The notes: generated by a model not told the origin, from the sequence alone. A stretch of DNA of 63,994 nt from Bacteroidales bacterium (GCA_021371855.1 JAJFVL010000033.1:1-63994); one strand, 5' to 3'; positions 26,550 through 35,567 are shown, counted from the first letter of the stretch. A program made the numbers and translations.

Positions 26550-27356
26550 TCAGATACCGTAGTGATCTTCAAGGATTTTCCTGAACCATTTGCCAGGTAA
26601 AATAAACTTCAAAGCAACGGCCAGTTTCTGTTCGAATGATGAAATAATATAGCGCTGGTGGGGATTTCTGCACTCAACAATCTTCACAATTTTTTTTGCA
26701 AGAACAACAGGCTCCCATCCACCGGTTTCATCCTTTTCTATTATTGCCAGAGTCTTCGTAAATTGTTTATGGTAAGGATCACTGGCGTCTGAAGGCGCAA
26801 GAAAATTTCTGCGATTGGCAGAATTGCTGGTATGAAAATCGCCGGGATTTATAAGAACAATTTTGATATTGAACTGTTTAACTTCCATCCTTAAAGCCTC
26901 GCTGAACCCTTCAATTGCAAATTTGCTGGCAGAATAGAACGGCTGAAAAGGCAAACCCATTAATCCGCCGATTGAACTGAAATTTATTATAGTTCCACAT
27001 GCTTGTTTCCTCATTATTGGAAGGACTTCCTTTACAAGACTGACCATTCCCAAAAAGTTGGTATCCATCTGCTGCTTAATGTATTCTATTGGTGTAGTTT
27101 CAATAGGGCCACCAGTATGCATACCTGCATTGTTAATGAGAATGTCAATTCTTCCTTCTTTCTCTAAAACATCCGAAACAGCCTTTTTTATTGAAACGGC
27201 ATCTGTCAGATCCATTTTCAGGTAATGTACCATCTTATCTGACCCTGAATCTTTTCTGATTGTGCCGTAAACTTTGTGGCCTTTTTGTGCAAGGAGACTT
27301 GCTGTCTGTTTTCCAAAACCCGAGGAGATCCCTGTTATAAGGATTACTTTTTCCAT
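26550..27356 (-). CDS. Short-chain dehydrogenase/reductase (SDR)
   Basis: A 268-residue classical SDR. It has the glycine-rich cofactor motif TGISSGFGKQ, the NNAG motif (INNAGMHTGG), the catalytic Ser in NFSSIGG, and YSASK with the catalytic Tyr and Lys, then NPGDFHT. It prefers NADPH or NADH on keto-alcohol substrates. It lies on the same strand as, and 170 nt downstream of, a probable serine palmitoyltransferase, so a role as 3-ketosphinganine reductase is possible. This is an inference from context only. The gap between the two holds a repeat element. Confidence 0.85.
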   Translation of the reverse strand: MEKVILITGISSGFGKQTASLLAQKGHKVYGTIRKDSGSDKMVHYLKMDLTDAVSIKKAVSDVLEKEGRIDILINNAGMHTGGPIETTPIEYIKQQMDTNFLGMVSLVKEVLPIMRKQACGTIINFSSIGGLMGLPFQPFYSASKFAIEGFSEALRMEVKQFNIKIVLINPGDFHTSNSANRRNFLAPSDASDPYHKQFTKTLAIIEKDETGGWEPVVLAKKIVKIVECRNPHQRYIISSFEQKLAVALKFILPGKWFRKILEDHYGI

Positions 27357-27380
27357 TTCAATAAATTTGTAATTACAATG

Positions 27381-27519
27381 AATGACACAAAGAAATCACG
27401 GAAAAATACAGATGAAAAACCTCTTTGTGCAACTCTGTTCAGCCAGCATTACCAGCGTGCATCCGACCTGCGGCCGGCGAAGACGATGGAGCAAGGCCGC
27501 AGGTATTTGAACCTCCGTG
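27381..27519. repeat. Dispersed repeat with CACAAAGA/TCTTTGTG arms and a GC-rich 10-bp hairpin
   Basis: CACAAAGA (27386-27393) is complementary to TCTTTGTG (27422-27429). ACCTGCGGCC (27466-27475) is exactly complementary to GGCCGCAGGT (27495-27504) around a 19-nt loop. The right end CCTCCGTGTAAC resembles CCTCTGTGTAAG of the repeat at 235-410. The unit fills the gap between the SDR gene and the upstream alpha-oxoamine synthase gene. It may attenuate transcription from one to the other. Confidence 0.55.
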
Positions 27520-27526
27520 TAACAAT

Positions 27527-28735
27527 TTACTTTTTGAAAGCAGCGTATTGATTCAGGATACCCAGCTTTTTTGCTGCTTTTGTTATCTTTTCAATAGAAA
27601 TTTCTACCTGTTCTTTTGTGTGTGTAGCCATAAGAGAATATCTTATCAGGCAATCCTCTTTAGGAACGGCAGGAGATACAACAGGATTCACAAAAATTCC
27701 ATCTTCAAGCAAGTTTGTTGTAAGTCGCAAAGCTTTGATGTCGTCGCGGATAAAAAGAGGAATAATAGGAGTTTCTGATTTTCCGGTATCGAAGCCTGCA
27801 GATTTGAAACCTTCAAGTGCAATTGCAGTGATATCCCAAAGATGCCTGATCCTTTCAGGTTCAGTTTCCATTATTTCAATTGATGCAAGTACAGCAGCAG
27901 CAGACGCAGGAGTCATACTTGCGCTAAAAATCAGTGATCTGGAAGTATGTTTTATATAATTGATAATCTCTTTATCAGATGCAATAAATCCGCCAAGGGA
28001 AGCAAATGATTTTGAAAAAGTCCCCATTATAAGATCGACTTTATCGGTCAGTCCAAAATGAGAAGCTGTGCCTGTGCCATTTTTCCCGAGTACTCCAAGA
28101 GCATGAGCATCATCAACCATTACAGAGGCATTGTATTTTTGTGCAAGCCTTATTATTTCGGGCAGTTTTGCAATATCTCCTTCCATTGAAAATACACCAT
28201 CCACTACAATCAGCTTAATTCTGTCTTTATCGCACAACTTAAGTTTAGATTCAAGAGAATCCATATCGTTATGGGCAAACTTAAGCACTTTTGAAAATGA
28301 AAGCCTGCTTCCTTCAACTATTGAAGCATGATCAAGCTCATCAAGGATGAGGTAATCATGCCTGCCGGCAATTATTGATACTACACCCAGGTTTACCTGG
28401 AAACCTGTGCTATAGCAAAGAGCCGCATCTTTATTGACCAACCTTGCAAGTTTTTCTTCAAGTTTGATATGCAGATCGAGAGTCCCATTCAAAAATCTTG
28501 AACCAGCACACCCGGTTCCATACTTGTCAATTGCTGCTTTCGCAGCTTCCTTGACTTTAGGATGACAGGTAAGCCCAAGATAGCTGTTCGATCCAAACAT
28601 TAAAACTTTCTTCCCATTCATGAGAACTACTGTGTCCTGATCGGATTCAATTTCCCTGAAATAGGGATAGATGCCTGCCTGTATAACTTTCTGCGGAGCA
28701 TCATAACCTGAAAAATGATTTTTTAATATTCCCAC
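27527..28735 (-). CDS. Alpha-oxoamine synthase, probably serine palmitoyltransferase
   Basis: A 402-residue PLP enzyme of the class that includes serine palmitoyltransferase, KAPA synthase and glycine C-acetyltransferase. Visible motifs are NSYLGLTCHP, GTGCAGSRFLNGT (acyl-CoA and PLP loop), DELDHASIVEGSRL, VDDAHALGVLG, and the PLP lysine in GTFSKSFASLGGF. The last motif is closer to serine palmitoyltransferases than to BioF. The enzyme would condense serine with an acyl thioester in the first step of the sphingolipid pathway known from Bacteroidota. The start fits MGILKNHFSGYD. It sits upstream of an SDR that could perform the next reduction. Confidence 0.75.
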   Translation of the reverse strand: MGILKNHFSGYDAPQKVIQAGIYPYFREIESDQDTVVLMNGKKVLMFGSNSYLGLTCHPKVKEAAKAAIDKYGTGCAGSRFLNGTLDLHIKLEEKLARLVNKDAALCYSTGFQVNLGVVSIIAGRHDYLILDELDHASIVEGSRLSFSKVLKFAHNDMDSLESKLKLCDKDRIKLIVVDGVFSMEGDIAKLPEIIRLAQKYNASVMVDDAHALGVLGKNGTGTASHFGLTDKVDLIMGTFSKSFASLGGFIASDKEIINYIKHTSRSLIFSASMTPASAAAVLASIEIMETEPERIRHLWDITAIALEGFKSAGFDTGKSETPIIPLFIRDDIKALRLTTNLLEDGIFVNPVVSPAVPKEDCLIRYSLMATHTKEQVEISIEKITKAAKKLGILNQYAAFKK

Positions 28736-28830
28736 TTGTTTAGTAAAAGATTAATTCAATTGATGCGCAATTTAGAAAAAAAAGAATAAAACATGGAAAA
28801 ACTGATTAAAATATGTACATATTCTTATTA

Positions 28831-28938
28831 GAGTGCCTGGAGTTTGGAGTTTGAATTTAAGAATTACTAAATTATTCTAACATATTAAAAATAATCTTAA
28901 TTAACTGCTTTTCAAACTTCAGACTTTAGGCTCTCCAA
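28831..28938. repeat. Imperfect inverted repeat of AGTTTGGAGTTTG type
   Basis: GCCTGGAGTTTGGAGTTTGAA from 28835 is matched by the reverse complement of TTCAAACTTCAGACTTTAGG (28911-28930), with four transition differences, around an AT-rich 55-nt centre. A partial relative (AACTCCAAACTTTGC) lies near 38529. It is in the 409-nt gene-free region 28736-29144 between the divergent synthase and the MgtE-like gene. The remainder of that region is AT-rich apart from the structured leader at 29055-29098. Confidence 0.5.
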
Positions 28939-29054
28939 ACTTTAGTCACGGCTGAAATATATTAATTCGAAATGTCATTTTTTATTTGGAAAGTACTGAG
29001 ATGAAATTTACTTTTACGGCCGAAATCAAATTTATGAATTTCATGGACGACGAC

Positions 29055-29139
29055 CCGGCGAATATATTGTTTTTAACCCTGGCATAGTGGGTAGCCGGCA
29101 TGTCCGATCACTTCCTGCTGTACCAGTAACATAAGGAGG
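29055..29139 (+). promoter_or_regulatory. Nested-stem leader and unusually strong ribosome binding site of the MgtE-like gene
   Basis: CCGGC (29055-29059) pairs with GCCGG (29094-29098) and encloses ACCC (29076-29079) paired with GGGT (29089-29092). AAGGAGG follows at 29133-29139, five bases before the ATG at 29145. A full Shine-Dalgarno is rare among the genes here and decides the start over the GTG at 29139, which overlaps it. A metal-responsive leader is possible, but the sequence does not match a riboswitch class I can name. Confidence 0.4.
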
Positions 29140-29144
29140 TGACT

Positions 29145-30419
29145 ATGACATCACTTACAACTTTTTTTTTAAGCGGAATAATCGGCAAAGAAGCATTTGG
29201 AGCCGATGGAGACAGTATTGGTATAGTTAAGGATTTGCTTGTCAATGCTGTGCCTTCAGGACAGAATGATCCAAGCCAGCAACTTGTAATTGGAGTAAAG
29301 CTAAAGATCCACAAGGAAATAAAGTTCTATTCCTTTAACAGTTTCCGTGTCGTGAAGGCAAGAGAAACTCTGAATGTAACTTGTTCAGGTCTGATTGAAC
29401 TAAGCACCGAAGAAATTAATAGCGGACTGTTACTGGTTGAAAATATTCTCGATAAGCAAATAGTAGATCTGAATGGACGCAAACTGGTAAGGGTCAATGA
29501 TGTGAGACTTGCAACTATTCCTGCCGGAACATTCGCTGTTGCTGTCGACATAGGTATTGAGGGGCTTCTCAGGAGGATAGGGATCGCTCATTCAATAAAG
29601 AGAGTACTCTTGCTTTTTGGAGTAAGTATCCCGGCAAAATTTATTCTCTGGGATGATGTACAGGCTATTGATCATACAAATCTGAATATCAGACTTTCAA
29701 AAAGTTATGCAAAATTGCACACACTACACCCTTCCGATCTGGCAGATATAATTGAAGATTTGGGAAAGAAGTCGAGCATGTCGGTATTCTCCTCCCTTGA
29801 CGAAGAAAAAGCAGCTGATGTTCTCGAAGAAATGGAAACTCAGACCCAGGTACATATTGTTGAAAGTCTGCCGGTAAATAAAGCTGCTGATGTACTTGAA
29901 AAGATGCCTGCTGATGAGGTGGCAGATATTCTTGATGAACTTGAAGAAGAAAAGGCTGAACTCCTTTTAAAAGAGATGGATACTGAATCTTCACAAGAGG
30001 TAAGAGAGTTGCTGGAATACCCCGATAACTCTGTAGGAAGTCTTATGACAACAGATATTTTATCTTTTAAAGCCGGGATTACGGTTGAGGAGGTTATAGA
30101 TGAACTACGCGACAAAAAGCCGGAAATTTCCGAGTTATACAACCTTTTTGTCACAGAAGCAAATGACGAACTTATTGGCACTTTCAGTCTTCGCGATCTT
30201 GTTGTTGCACAACCAAGGACATTGGTAAGCGAGATTATGAAGTCGGAACCTGTATTCCTTTTCGATAATCAGAAAGTGGATGATATAGCCGAATTAATTT
30301 CAAAATATAATCTTCTGGCTGTCCCGGTTGTCGACACTAATAACCAGCTTCAGGGTATGGTCGTTGTTGATGACGTTGTAGAGGATCTGATAAATAAGAG
30401 AAGAACTAAAAAAAGATAA
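29145..30419 (+). CDS. PRC-barrel / MgtE N-terminal / CBS domain protein, likely magnesium-sensing partner of the adjacent permease
   Basis: A soluble 424-residue protein with no membrane span. The N-terminal part resembles PRC-barrel repeats (GIVKDLLVNAV, VRVNDVRLATIPAGTFAVAVDIG). The middle is an MgtE-N superhelix: HPSDLADIIEDLG, DEEKAADVLEEM, VNKAADVLEKMPADEVADILDEL. It ends in a CBS pair (SVGSLMTTDILSF, VSEIMKSEPVFLF, LLAVPVVDTNNQLQGMVVVDD). In true MgtE channels these domains sense Mg2+ and gate a membrane pore. Here the pore is absent and an NRAMP-like permease starts 12 nt downstream, so the protein probably senses the ion for that permease. Confidence 0.82.
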   Translation: MTSLTTFFLSGIIGKEAFGADGDSIGIVKDLLVNAVPSGQNDPSQQLVIGVKLKIHKEIKFYSFNSFRVVKARETLNVTCSGLIELSTEEINSGLLLVENILDKQIVDLNGRKLVRVNDVRLATIPAGTFAVAVDIGIEGLLRRIGIAHSIKRVLLLFGVSIPAKFILWDDVQAIDHTNLNIRLSKSYAKLHTLHPSDLADIIEDLGKKSSMSVFSSLDEEKAADVLEEMETQTQVHIVESLPVNKAADVLEKMPADEVADILDELEEEKAELLLKEMDTESSQEVRELLEYPDNSVGSLMTTDILSFKAGITVEEVIDELRDKKPEISELYNLFVTEANDELIGTFSLRDLVVAQPRTLVSEIMKSEPVFLFDNQKVDDIAELISKYNLLAVPVVDTNNQLQGMVVVDDVVEDLINKRRTKKR

Positions 30420-30431
30420 TTGACCTGAAGT

Positions 30432-31679
30432 ATGTTCCTGACAAAACTCAAAGAATCTCATTTTTTAAAGCAACTGGCAATCTTTTTTGCTATACTTGGT
30501 CCGGGTATAATTACCGGGAGTGTGGATAATGATGCCGGAGGAATTACAGTCTATTCAGTGGCCGGAGCAAATTACGGATACGGTCTTATATGGACGCTTA
30601 TGCCTTCATTTATTGTGTTGCTTATTATCCAGGAAATGAATGCCAGGATGGGAATTGTAACAGGGAAAGGTCTTTCTGATCTGATCAGGGAAAATGCCGG
30701 TGTTAAAGTCACATTTTTCATTTTTATCGGATTGCTCATTTCAAATATCGGGAATACAACAACTGAATTTGCAGGTGTTGCCGGAAGTATGGAAATTTTT
30801 GGTGTAAGCAAGTATATATCTGTACCTCTCGTTGCTATTATGGTCTGGTTTCTTGTTGTGAAGGGAACTTATCAGGTTGCTGAACGTATCTTTTTGATTT
30901 TCAGTGTTTCATTACTAACTTATGTAGTGTCAGCCTTGATGAGCAAACCACAGTGGAGTGAAATAGGGTCTGCAATAATTCATCCTCATGTCGAGAGGAA
31001 CACTCAGAGCCTGGCCATGGTGATTGCCCTGGTTGGAACAACTATTGCTCCATGGATGCAGTTTTATATGCAATCGTCAGTGATTGAAAAGGGACTGAAA
31101 ATGAAGAATTATAAATACACTCTTATCGATATAGCTGTGGGGTGTGTCGTAACTGTTGTGGTTGCATTCTTTATAATGGTGGCTTGTGGTTCAACACTCC
31201 ACCCGAATGGAATTCAAATAAATGAGGCCAGAGATGCTGCTTTAGCCCTTAAACCTCTGGCAGGAAGGCTGGCATCAGCTGTATTTTCCTTTGGTCTTTT
31301 TGTAGCATCTGTCTTTTCAGCAACGATATTGCCTCTGGCAACTGCTTTTTATGTCTCTGAAGCTTTTGGTTTTGAAGCGGGAATTGACAAAAGTTGGGAT
31401 GAAGCAAAGGAATTCTATGTATTGTACACAGGTATACTGGCTATTTCAGCCATAATTATTTTAATACCGAATGCGCCGCTTATCCAGATATCAATCTGGT
31501 CACAGGTGCTAAATGGTATCCTTTTACCCGTAGTGCTCCTGAGTATGATCCTGCTGATAAACAATAAAAAGATAATGGGCGACTATATTAACAAACCACT
31601 TCAGAACATAATCGGCTGGAGCGCAGTCATAATACTTACAGGATTGTCATTGACATTGATCATCCTGCCCTTATTCTGA
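30432..31679 (+). CDS. NRAMP-like divalent metal permease, possibly of the magnesium-transporting branch
   Basis: A 415-residue inner-membrane protein with about 11 helices. Helix 1 reads GPGIITGSVDNDAGGIT (residues 23-39) instead of the canonical DPGN. Helix 6 reads ALVGTTIAPWMQFYMQSS, where manganese/iron NRAMPs have a methionine in MPH. Loss of the metal-selecting methionine and the neighbouring MgtE-like sensor favour Mg2+ (as in NRAMP-related magnesium transporters) over Mn2+. This is an inference. It is cotranscribed with the preceding gene (12-nt gap). Confidence 0.85.
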   Translation: MFLTKLKESHFLKQLAIFFAILGPGIITGSVDNDAGGITVYSVAGANYGYGLIWTLMPSFIVLLIIQEMNARMGIVTGKGLSDLIRENAGVKVTFFIFIGLLISNIGNTTTEFAGVAGSMEIFGVSKYISVPLVAIMVWFLVVKGTYQVAERIFLIFSVSLLTYVVSALMSKPQWSEIGSAIIHPHVERNTQSLAMVIALVGTTIAPWMQFYMQSSVIEKGLKMKNYKYTLIDIAVGCVVTVVVAFFIMVACGSTLHPNGIQINEARDAALALKPLAGRLASAVFSFGLFVASVFSATILPLATAFYVSEAFGFEAGIDKSWDEAKEFYVLYTGILAISAIIILIPNAPLIQISIWSQVLNGILLPVVLLSMILLINNKKIMGDYINKPLQNIIGWSAVIILTGLSLTLIILPLF

Positions 31680-31776
31680 TTTTACTGTATTTGACCAATA
31701 TAAATATTGACTTTTTATACTTTATTTGTGATCTTTCTCATTCAATATTAGAAATTCGGATAAAAATATTTTTAAG

Positions 31777-32841
31777 ATGAAGATGTTGAAAATATTTTCA
31801 GGAATTATTCTTGTAACTTTTCTTGTTTTTATGTTTCCGGAGGGTAAAACGAGTAATCCGATAAGCGAACCTCCTGCAGCAGACAGGTTCGGTACCGCAA
31901 TAATAATGACAGGGGCAGCAGCCAGAATACCTCAGGAAGCGGCATTACTTGAAGCTCTCTATAACAGGGGACAGATGAAAAATGTTGTGTTCATCTCCGG
32001 AGTCAGCTCAGGAGCTCTGAACGCTGTTATGCTGAATGGTATTTTGAGTGGCAAACTAACCTGGATCGAATATAAAAATATACTTTTTAACCTTAAAAAC
32101 AGTGATATTTTCACTCAGGAGGAAGGTAAAAAACTTCCGGTAAATACAGAGCCGGCAAGGAATCTTTATAAAAAAATTGTCGAAGAAAAACTGGGCTATC
32201 ACCAGATCGGGGATCTTCCTTATATGACAGAGATATCTTTCACAAACATAAAAGATATGTATCTGAAAAAAAAGGTTTACAGGATGTGCAGCCGTAAAAT
32301 AAATGAAGAAACAGATACCACTTTGAATCTCGTAGATATTTTGATGGCTTCTTCAGCATTCCCTGTTGTTTTTCCTGCTGTAAAAATAAAAAATGTAAAA
32401 ACCATACCAGATGTTGAATATATAGATGGTGGAATTGGTGAAGATCATATACCATATCATGCTCTTCTTGAATTTGAAAAATTCAGAGGGAAAGGTGTTG
32501 AAAAAGTATACATTATCAGCAGAAAATCTGATAGTACTCCGGCAGTCAGTGAAGAACTGAAAAGTCTTGGGATTGATGATAAAGGGAGGTTTGATAAACT
32601 GGGAATTTCATTAGATAATATTCTAAAAAAAGGTATAGTTAAGAGACTAAAGGAATATGCTGAGGATGCTCCTGAACTTATACCATATACTTATGTCTGG
32701 ATCCCCGACTTTAATGAAAATTTTCTTATGCTTAAATTCGACAACCTTAAGGAACAATATACAATTACATCACGATGGGCGAAAACCAATGATCCGGTGC
32801 TTTTGGGCAACTATCTGTTGCCACTTATGTTGGCTAAGTGA
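31777..32841 (+). CDS. Patatin-like phospholipase family protein
   Basis: A 354-residue protein with an N-terminal signal or anchor (IFSGIILVTFLVFMFPEG). The nucleophile elbow is GVSSGALNA (Ser 77), and the dyad aspartate lies in YIDGGIGEDHIPY. The usual glycine-rich oxyanion loop (GGG-R-G) is replaced by TGAAARIP near residue 45, which may weaken or change activity. Patatins are serine-aspartate lipid acyl hydrolases. It stands alone, converging with the minus-strand BNR gene 16 nt away. Confidence 0.82.
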   Translation: MKMLKIFSGIILVTFLVFMFPEGKTSNPISEPPAADRFGTAIIMTGAAARIPQEAALLEALYNRGQMKNVVFISGVSSGALNAVMLNGILSGKLTWIEYKNILFNLKNSDIFTQEEGKKLPVNTEPARNLYKKIVEEKLGYHQIGDLPYMTEISFTNIKDMYLKKKVYRMCSRKINEETDTTLNLVDILMASSAFPVVFPAVKIKNVKTIPDVEYIDGGIGEDHIPYHALLEFEKFRGKGVEKVYIISRKSDSTPAVSEELKSLGIDDKGRFDKLGISLDNILKKGIVKRLKEYAEDAPELIPYTYVWIPDFNENFLMLKFDNLKEQYTITSRWAKTNDPVLLGNYLLPLMLAK

Positions 32842-32857
32842 TAGCAATCATCATATT

Positions 32858-33925
32858 TTATTCTTCAGGCCATTCTCCATCCAGGAATGGTTTTGCAGCT
32901 ATTTTTGATGGGTCCAGAACAACATGCTTGATCAGCTTCCTGTTCCATGTATAAGTAATATGCACTAATCCGTCCCTTGTCTGAATTACAGCGGGATATG
33001 AGAATTCTGCACCAGCCTTATCATTCTCGAGAAGAACTCCTGCTTTCCAATCAATCCCATCATCAGAAACTGCAACATTCAATATATTACGACCTTTGGT
33101 CAAATGATTATAAACAAGAAGTTGCCTTCCGTTTTTTAAAGTAACGGCATCTATTCCCGAATTAGGGTTTGGTAATCCGGTGGATGTAAGTTTACTCCAT
33201 GTATGGCCATTATCGCCTGACCATGATGACAGAACCATCAATATTTTACTTCTGCACAGCATCTGGATCTTTCCCCCCTGATGCAACAGAATAGTCGGTT
33301 GTATGACTCCTGTTTCTTTATCATTCAGAGCTGATGTCCGCTCCCAGGTAAGTCCGTTATCAAAAGTGAATTCCATATGAACTCTCCATCCATCGTTCTC
33401 CGAACTGGAAGGACATAGCAATTCTCCATTCTGAAGTAGTACCGGTTTGTTTTTTATTGGTCCGTAAATATCTTCGGGAAGACGGTATGGCCTTGACCAT
33501 GATTTACCTTCATCCTTTGATGTAATCATTTCTCCCCACCATGTTGAAGGAGAGGGACCAACCTTGTAATACAGAAAAATCTCTTTGCCATATTTATACA
33601 AAACCGGGTTCCACGATGGATATCGCTTGCTTTTGTGCTGAATGCCATTCGCTACTTCCATAGGTTTTGTCCAACTGCCTTTTTTATAATGGCTTATCCA
33701 TATTCCCACATCAGGGTTCTTTTCTTCTGTACCTCCAAACCAGGCAGCCAGTAATCCTGTTTTTGTTTCGATGATTGTCGAAGCATGACAACTTGGAAAA
33801 GCAACATCACCGGGATGATAAATATATTCTGATCTGATTATGCAATTCTCGCCCTTAAAAGGAATTGCCCCTGTTATTAAACCGCAGATAATTATAAATA
33901 CCATTGATAGTATATACTTCTTCAT
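32858..33925 (-). CDS. Exported BNR-repeat beta-propeller protein, sialidase superfamily
   Basis: A 355-residue protein with a signal peptide (SMVFIIICGLITGAIPF). Several Asp-box-like turns are visible (SKDEGKSWSRPY, TFDNGLTWERTS, SGDNGHTWSKLT, SDDGIDWKAG), giving a six-bladed propeller. SCHASTIIETKTGLLAAWFGG and RYPSWNPVL are typical of bacterial sialidase-like proteins. It could be a true exo-sialidase, or a propeller acting on other acidic sugars such as rhamnosyl-glucuronate, because many homologues near pectin genes are not sialidases. It is divergent from the exported M20 gene at 34008. Confidence 0.75.
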   Translation of the reverse strand: MKKYILSMVFIIICGLITGAIPFKGENCIIRSEYIYHPGDVAFPSCHASTIIETKTGLLAAWFGGTEEKNPDVGIWISHYKKGSWTKPMEVANGIQHKSKRYPSWNPVLYKYGKEIFLYYKVGPSPSTWWGEMITSKDEGKSWSRPYRLPEDIYGPIKNKPVLLQNGELLCPSSSENDGWRVHMEFTFDNGLTWERTSALNDKETGVIQPTILLHQGGKIQMLCRSKILMVLSSWSGDNGHTWSKLTSTGLPNPNSGIDAVTLKNGRQLLVYNHLTKGRNILNVAVSDDGIDWKAGVLLENDKAGAEFSYPAVIQTRDGLVHITYTWNRKLIKHVVLDPSKIAAKPFLDGEWPEE

Positions 33926-33935
33926 AACTTTGTAA

Positions 33936-33968
33936 TTTGAAAATGTCCAAATTTAAATATTAGATTTG
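33936..33968 (+). promoter_or_regulatory. Promoter of the M20 amidohydrolase gene
   Basis: TTTG at 33936-33939 and TAGATTTG at 33961-33968 match the Bacteroidota -33 and -7 boxes with a 21-nt spacer. Transcription would start near 33975, some 33 nt before the ATG at 34008. Confidence 0.5.
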
Positions 33969-34007
33969 TACGTAGGTTATTACATGTAGATTTAAAACAG
34001 TAAAATA

Positions 34008-35567
34008 ATGATAACTTCTCTGTTTTGCCGTAAACCTCTGTTGGGAATATTCCTTGTTATCCTTTCAACCGGAGTGGCTTTGGCTCAGAAAAAGTCTGAT
34101 GAAAACTCTTCTGGGAAGGCTGATCTTTATAAATCAAAAAAGGATGCATTCGAATATCTTTCCGACAGCTTGATTATAAAAAAATATGGTGTTATTTCCG
34201 ATGCAATATGGAATTATGCTGAATTGGGAATGCAGGAGTTCAAATCTTCGGCAATTCTTATAAAGACTCTTGAGGAAGAGGGTTTTAATGTTGAGAAAGG
34301 AGTTGCAGGAATGCCTACCTGTTTTGTCGCTTCATGGGGTAGCAGGAAGCCGGTAATAGGTATTCTTGGTGAATTCGATGCATTGCCCGGATTGTCTCAG
34401 AAAGCTTTATGTCCGGAACAGTCACCTCTTATTGACGGAGCACCAGGACATGGTTGTGGCCATAATACTATGGGGACTGCAGGAATTGCTGCTGCAATCG
34501 CTGTAAAGAGAAGCATGCAGAAAAACAATCTTCCCGGTACAATAAAATTCTTTGGTTCACCTGCTGAGGAGACGATAATAAGCCGACCTTTTATGGTCAG
34601 GGCAGGAGTGTTTAACGACGTTGATGCTGTAATAGATAACCACTCCTCTTCTGATTTTACAACCAGCTACGGAGTAAAAGGAAGCGCGGTTATGTCGGTT
34701 GTGTTTTCCTTCAAAGGGAAAACAGCACATGCAGCAAGTGCTCCATGGGATGGCAGAAGTGCTCTCGATGGAGTTGAGCTGATGAACGTTGCGGCTAATT
34801 ACCTTCGCGAGCATCTGTTTTATACTTACAGATTACATTATGTAATTACAGAGGGGGGCGAAGCTCCCAATGTTGTGCCAGACAGGGCTTCGGTATGGTA
34901 CTATATCAGGGACACTGACGGCAGGATTGAGGAGACCTATAAACGGGTTCTCGATTGTGCCAGAGGGGCAGCAATATCATCAGGTACGACACTCGATACT
35001 GTCAGCTTTCTGACTGCAATCCATCAGCGTCATTTAAATAAAGGTATGGCTGAAACCATAGAGAGAAACATTGAGCTTGTTGGTATGCCTGAATGGACAG
35101 AAAATGAACAGTCTTTTGCCATGGCTCTCCAGAAAGAGCTGGGAGTGAAAGAAATCGGATATCCTTCCATGATAAAACCGATGGGCAGTCCGGATTTGAC
35201 CAGTTTTGGCGAAGGCTCTTCTGATGTCGGAGAAGTGACACTGATAGCACCAACTGCTACTCTTAATTTTCCCGGGAAAGTCCCAGGGGCAATAGGTCAT
35301 CACTGGTCATCAGTAGCTTCATTCTATGGACCTGCTGCATGGAAAGGACTTAATGCCGGGGCTAAAGTGATGGCTGCTACTGCGTTGGACCTCCTGACAA
35401 AGCCGGAATTGCTGGAAGAGATAAAAGTTGAATTTAAAGAATATTCAAAAGACCATCCATATAAATCATTTCTTCCTGAAGGTGCGAATCCCCCTCTCGA
35501 TCTGAATAAGAAAATTATGGACAAATACCGCGATACAATGATGCAACTGGGGGCGAATGAAAAATAA
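34008..35567 (+). CDS. Exported M20-family amidohydrolase (AbgB/p-aminobenzoyl-glutamate hydrolase-like)
   Basis: A 519-residue protein with signal LGIFLVILSTGVALAQ. Family motifs are GILGEFDALPGLSQ, GHGCGHNTMGTAG (metal histidines and cysteine) and GSPAEE (catalytic and metal glutamates). The dimerisation-domain histidine lies in GKTAHAASAPWDGRSALDG. M20D enzymes cleave amide bonds of acylated amino acids or aminobenzoyl-glutamate in the cytoplasm. A signal peptide is unusual for the AbgB type and puts this one in the periplasm. It stands alone with its own promoter. Confidence 0.85.
   Translation: MITSLFCRKPLLGIFLVILSTGVALAQKKSDENSSGKADLYKSKKDAFEYLSDSLIIKKYGVISDAIWNYAELGMQEFKSSAILIKTLEEEGFNVEKGVAGMPTCFVASWGSRKPVIGILGEFDALPGLSQKALCPEQSPLIDGAPGHGCGHNTMGTAGIAAAIAVKRSMQKNNLPGTIKFFGSPAEETIISRPFMVRAGVFNDVDAVIDNHSSSDFTTSYGVKGSAVMSVVFSFKGKTAHAASAPWDGRSALDGVELMNVAANYLREHLFYTYRLHYVITEGGEAPNVVPDRASVWYYIRDTDGRIEETYKRVLDCARGAAISSGTTLDTVSFLTAIHQRHLNKGMAETIERNIELVGMPEWTENEQSFAMALQKELGVKEIGYPSMIKPMGSPDLTSFGEGSSDVGEVTLIAPTATLNFPGKVPGAIGHHWSSVASFYGPAAWKGLNAGAKVMAATALDLLTKPELLEEIKVEFKEYSKDHPYKSFLPEGANPPLDLNKKIMDKYRDTMMQLGANEK

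Noticed and set aside
29139..29144. GTG start of the MgtE-like gene
   Set aside because: It overlaps the AAGGAGG ribosome binding site; the ATG at 29145 is correctly spaced.
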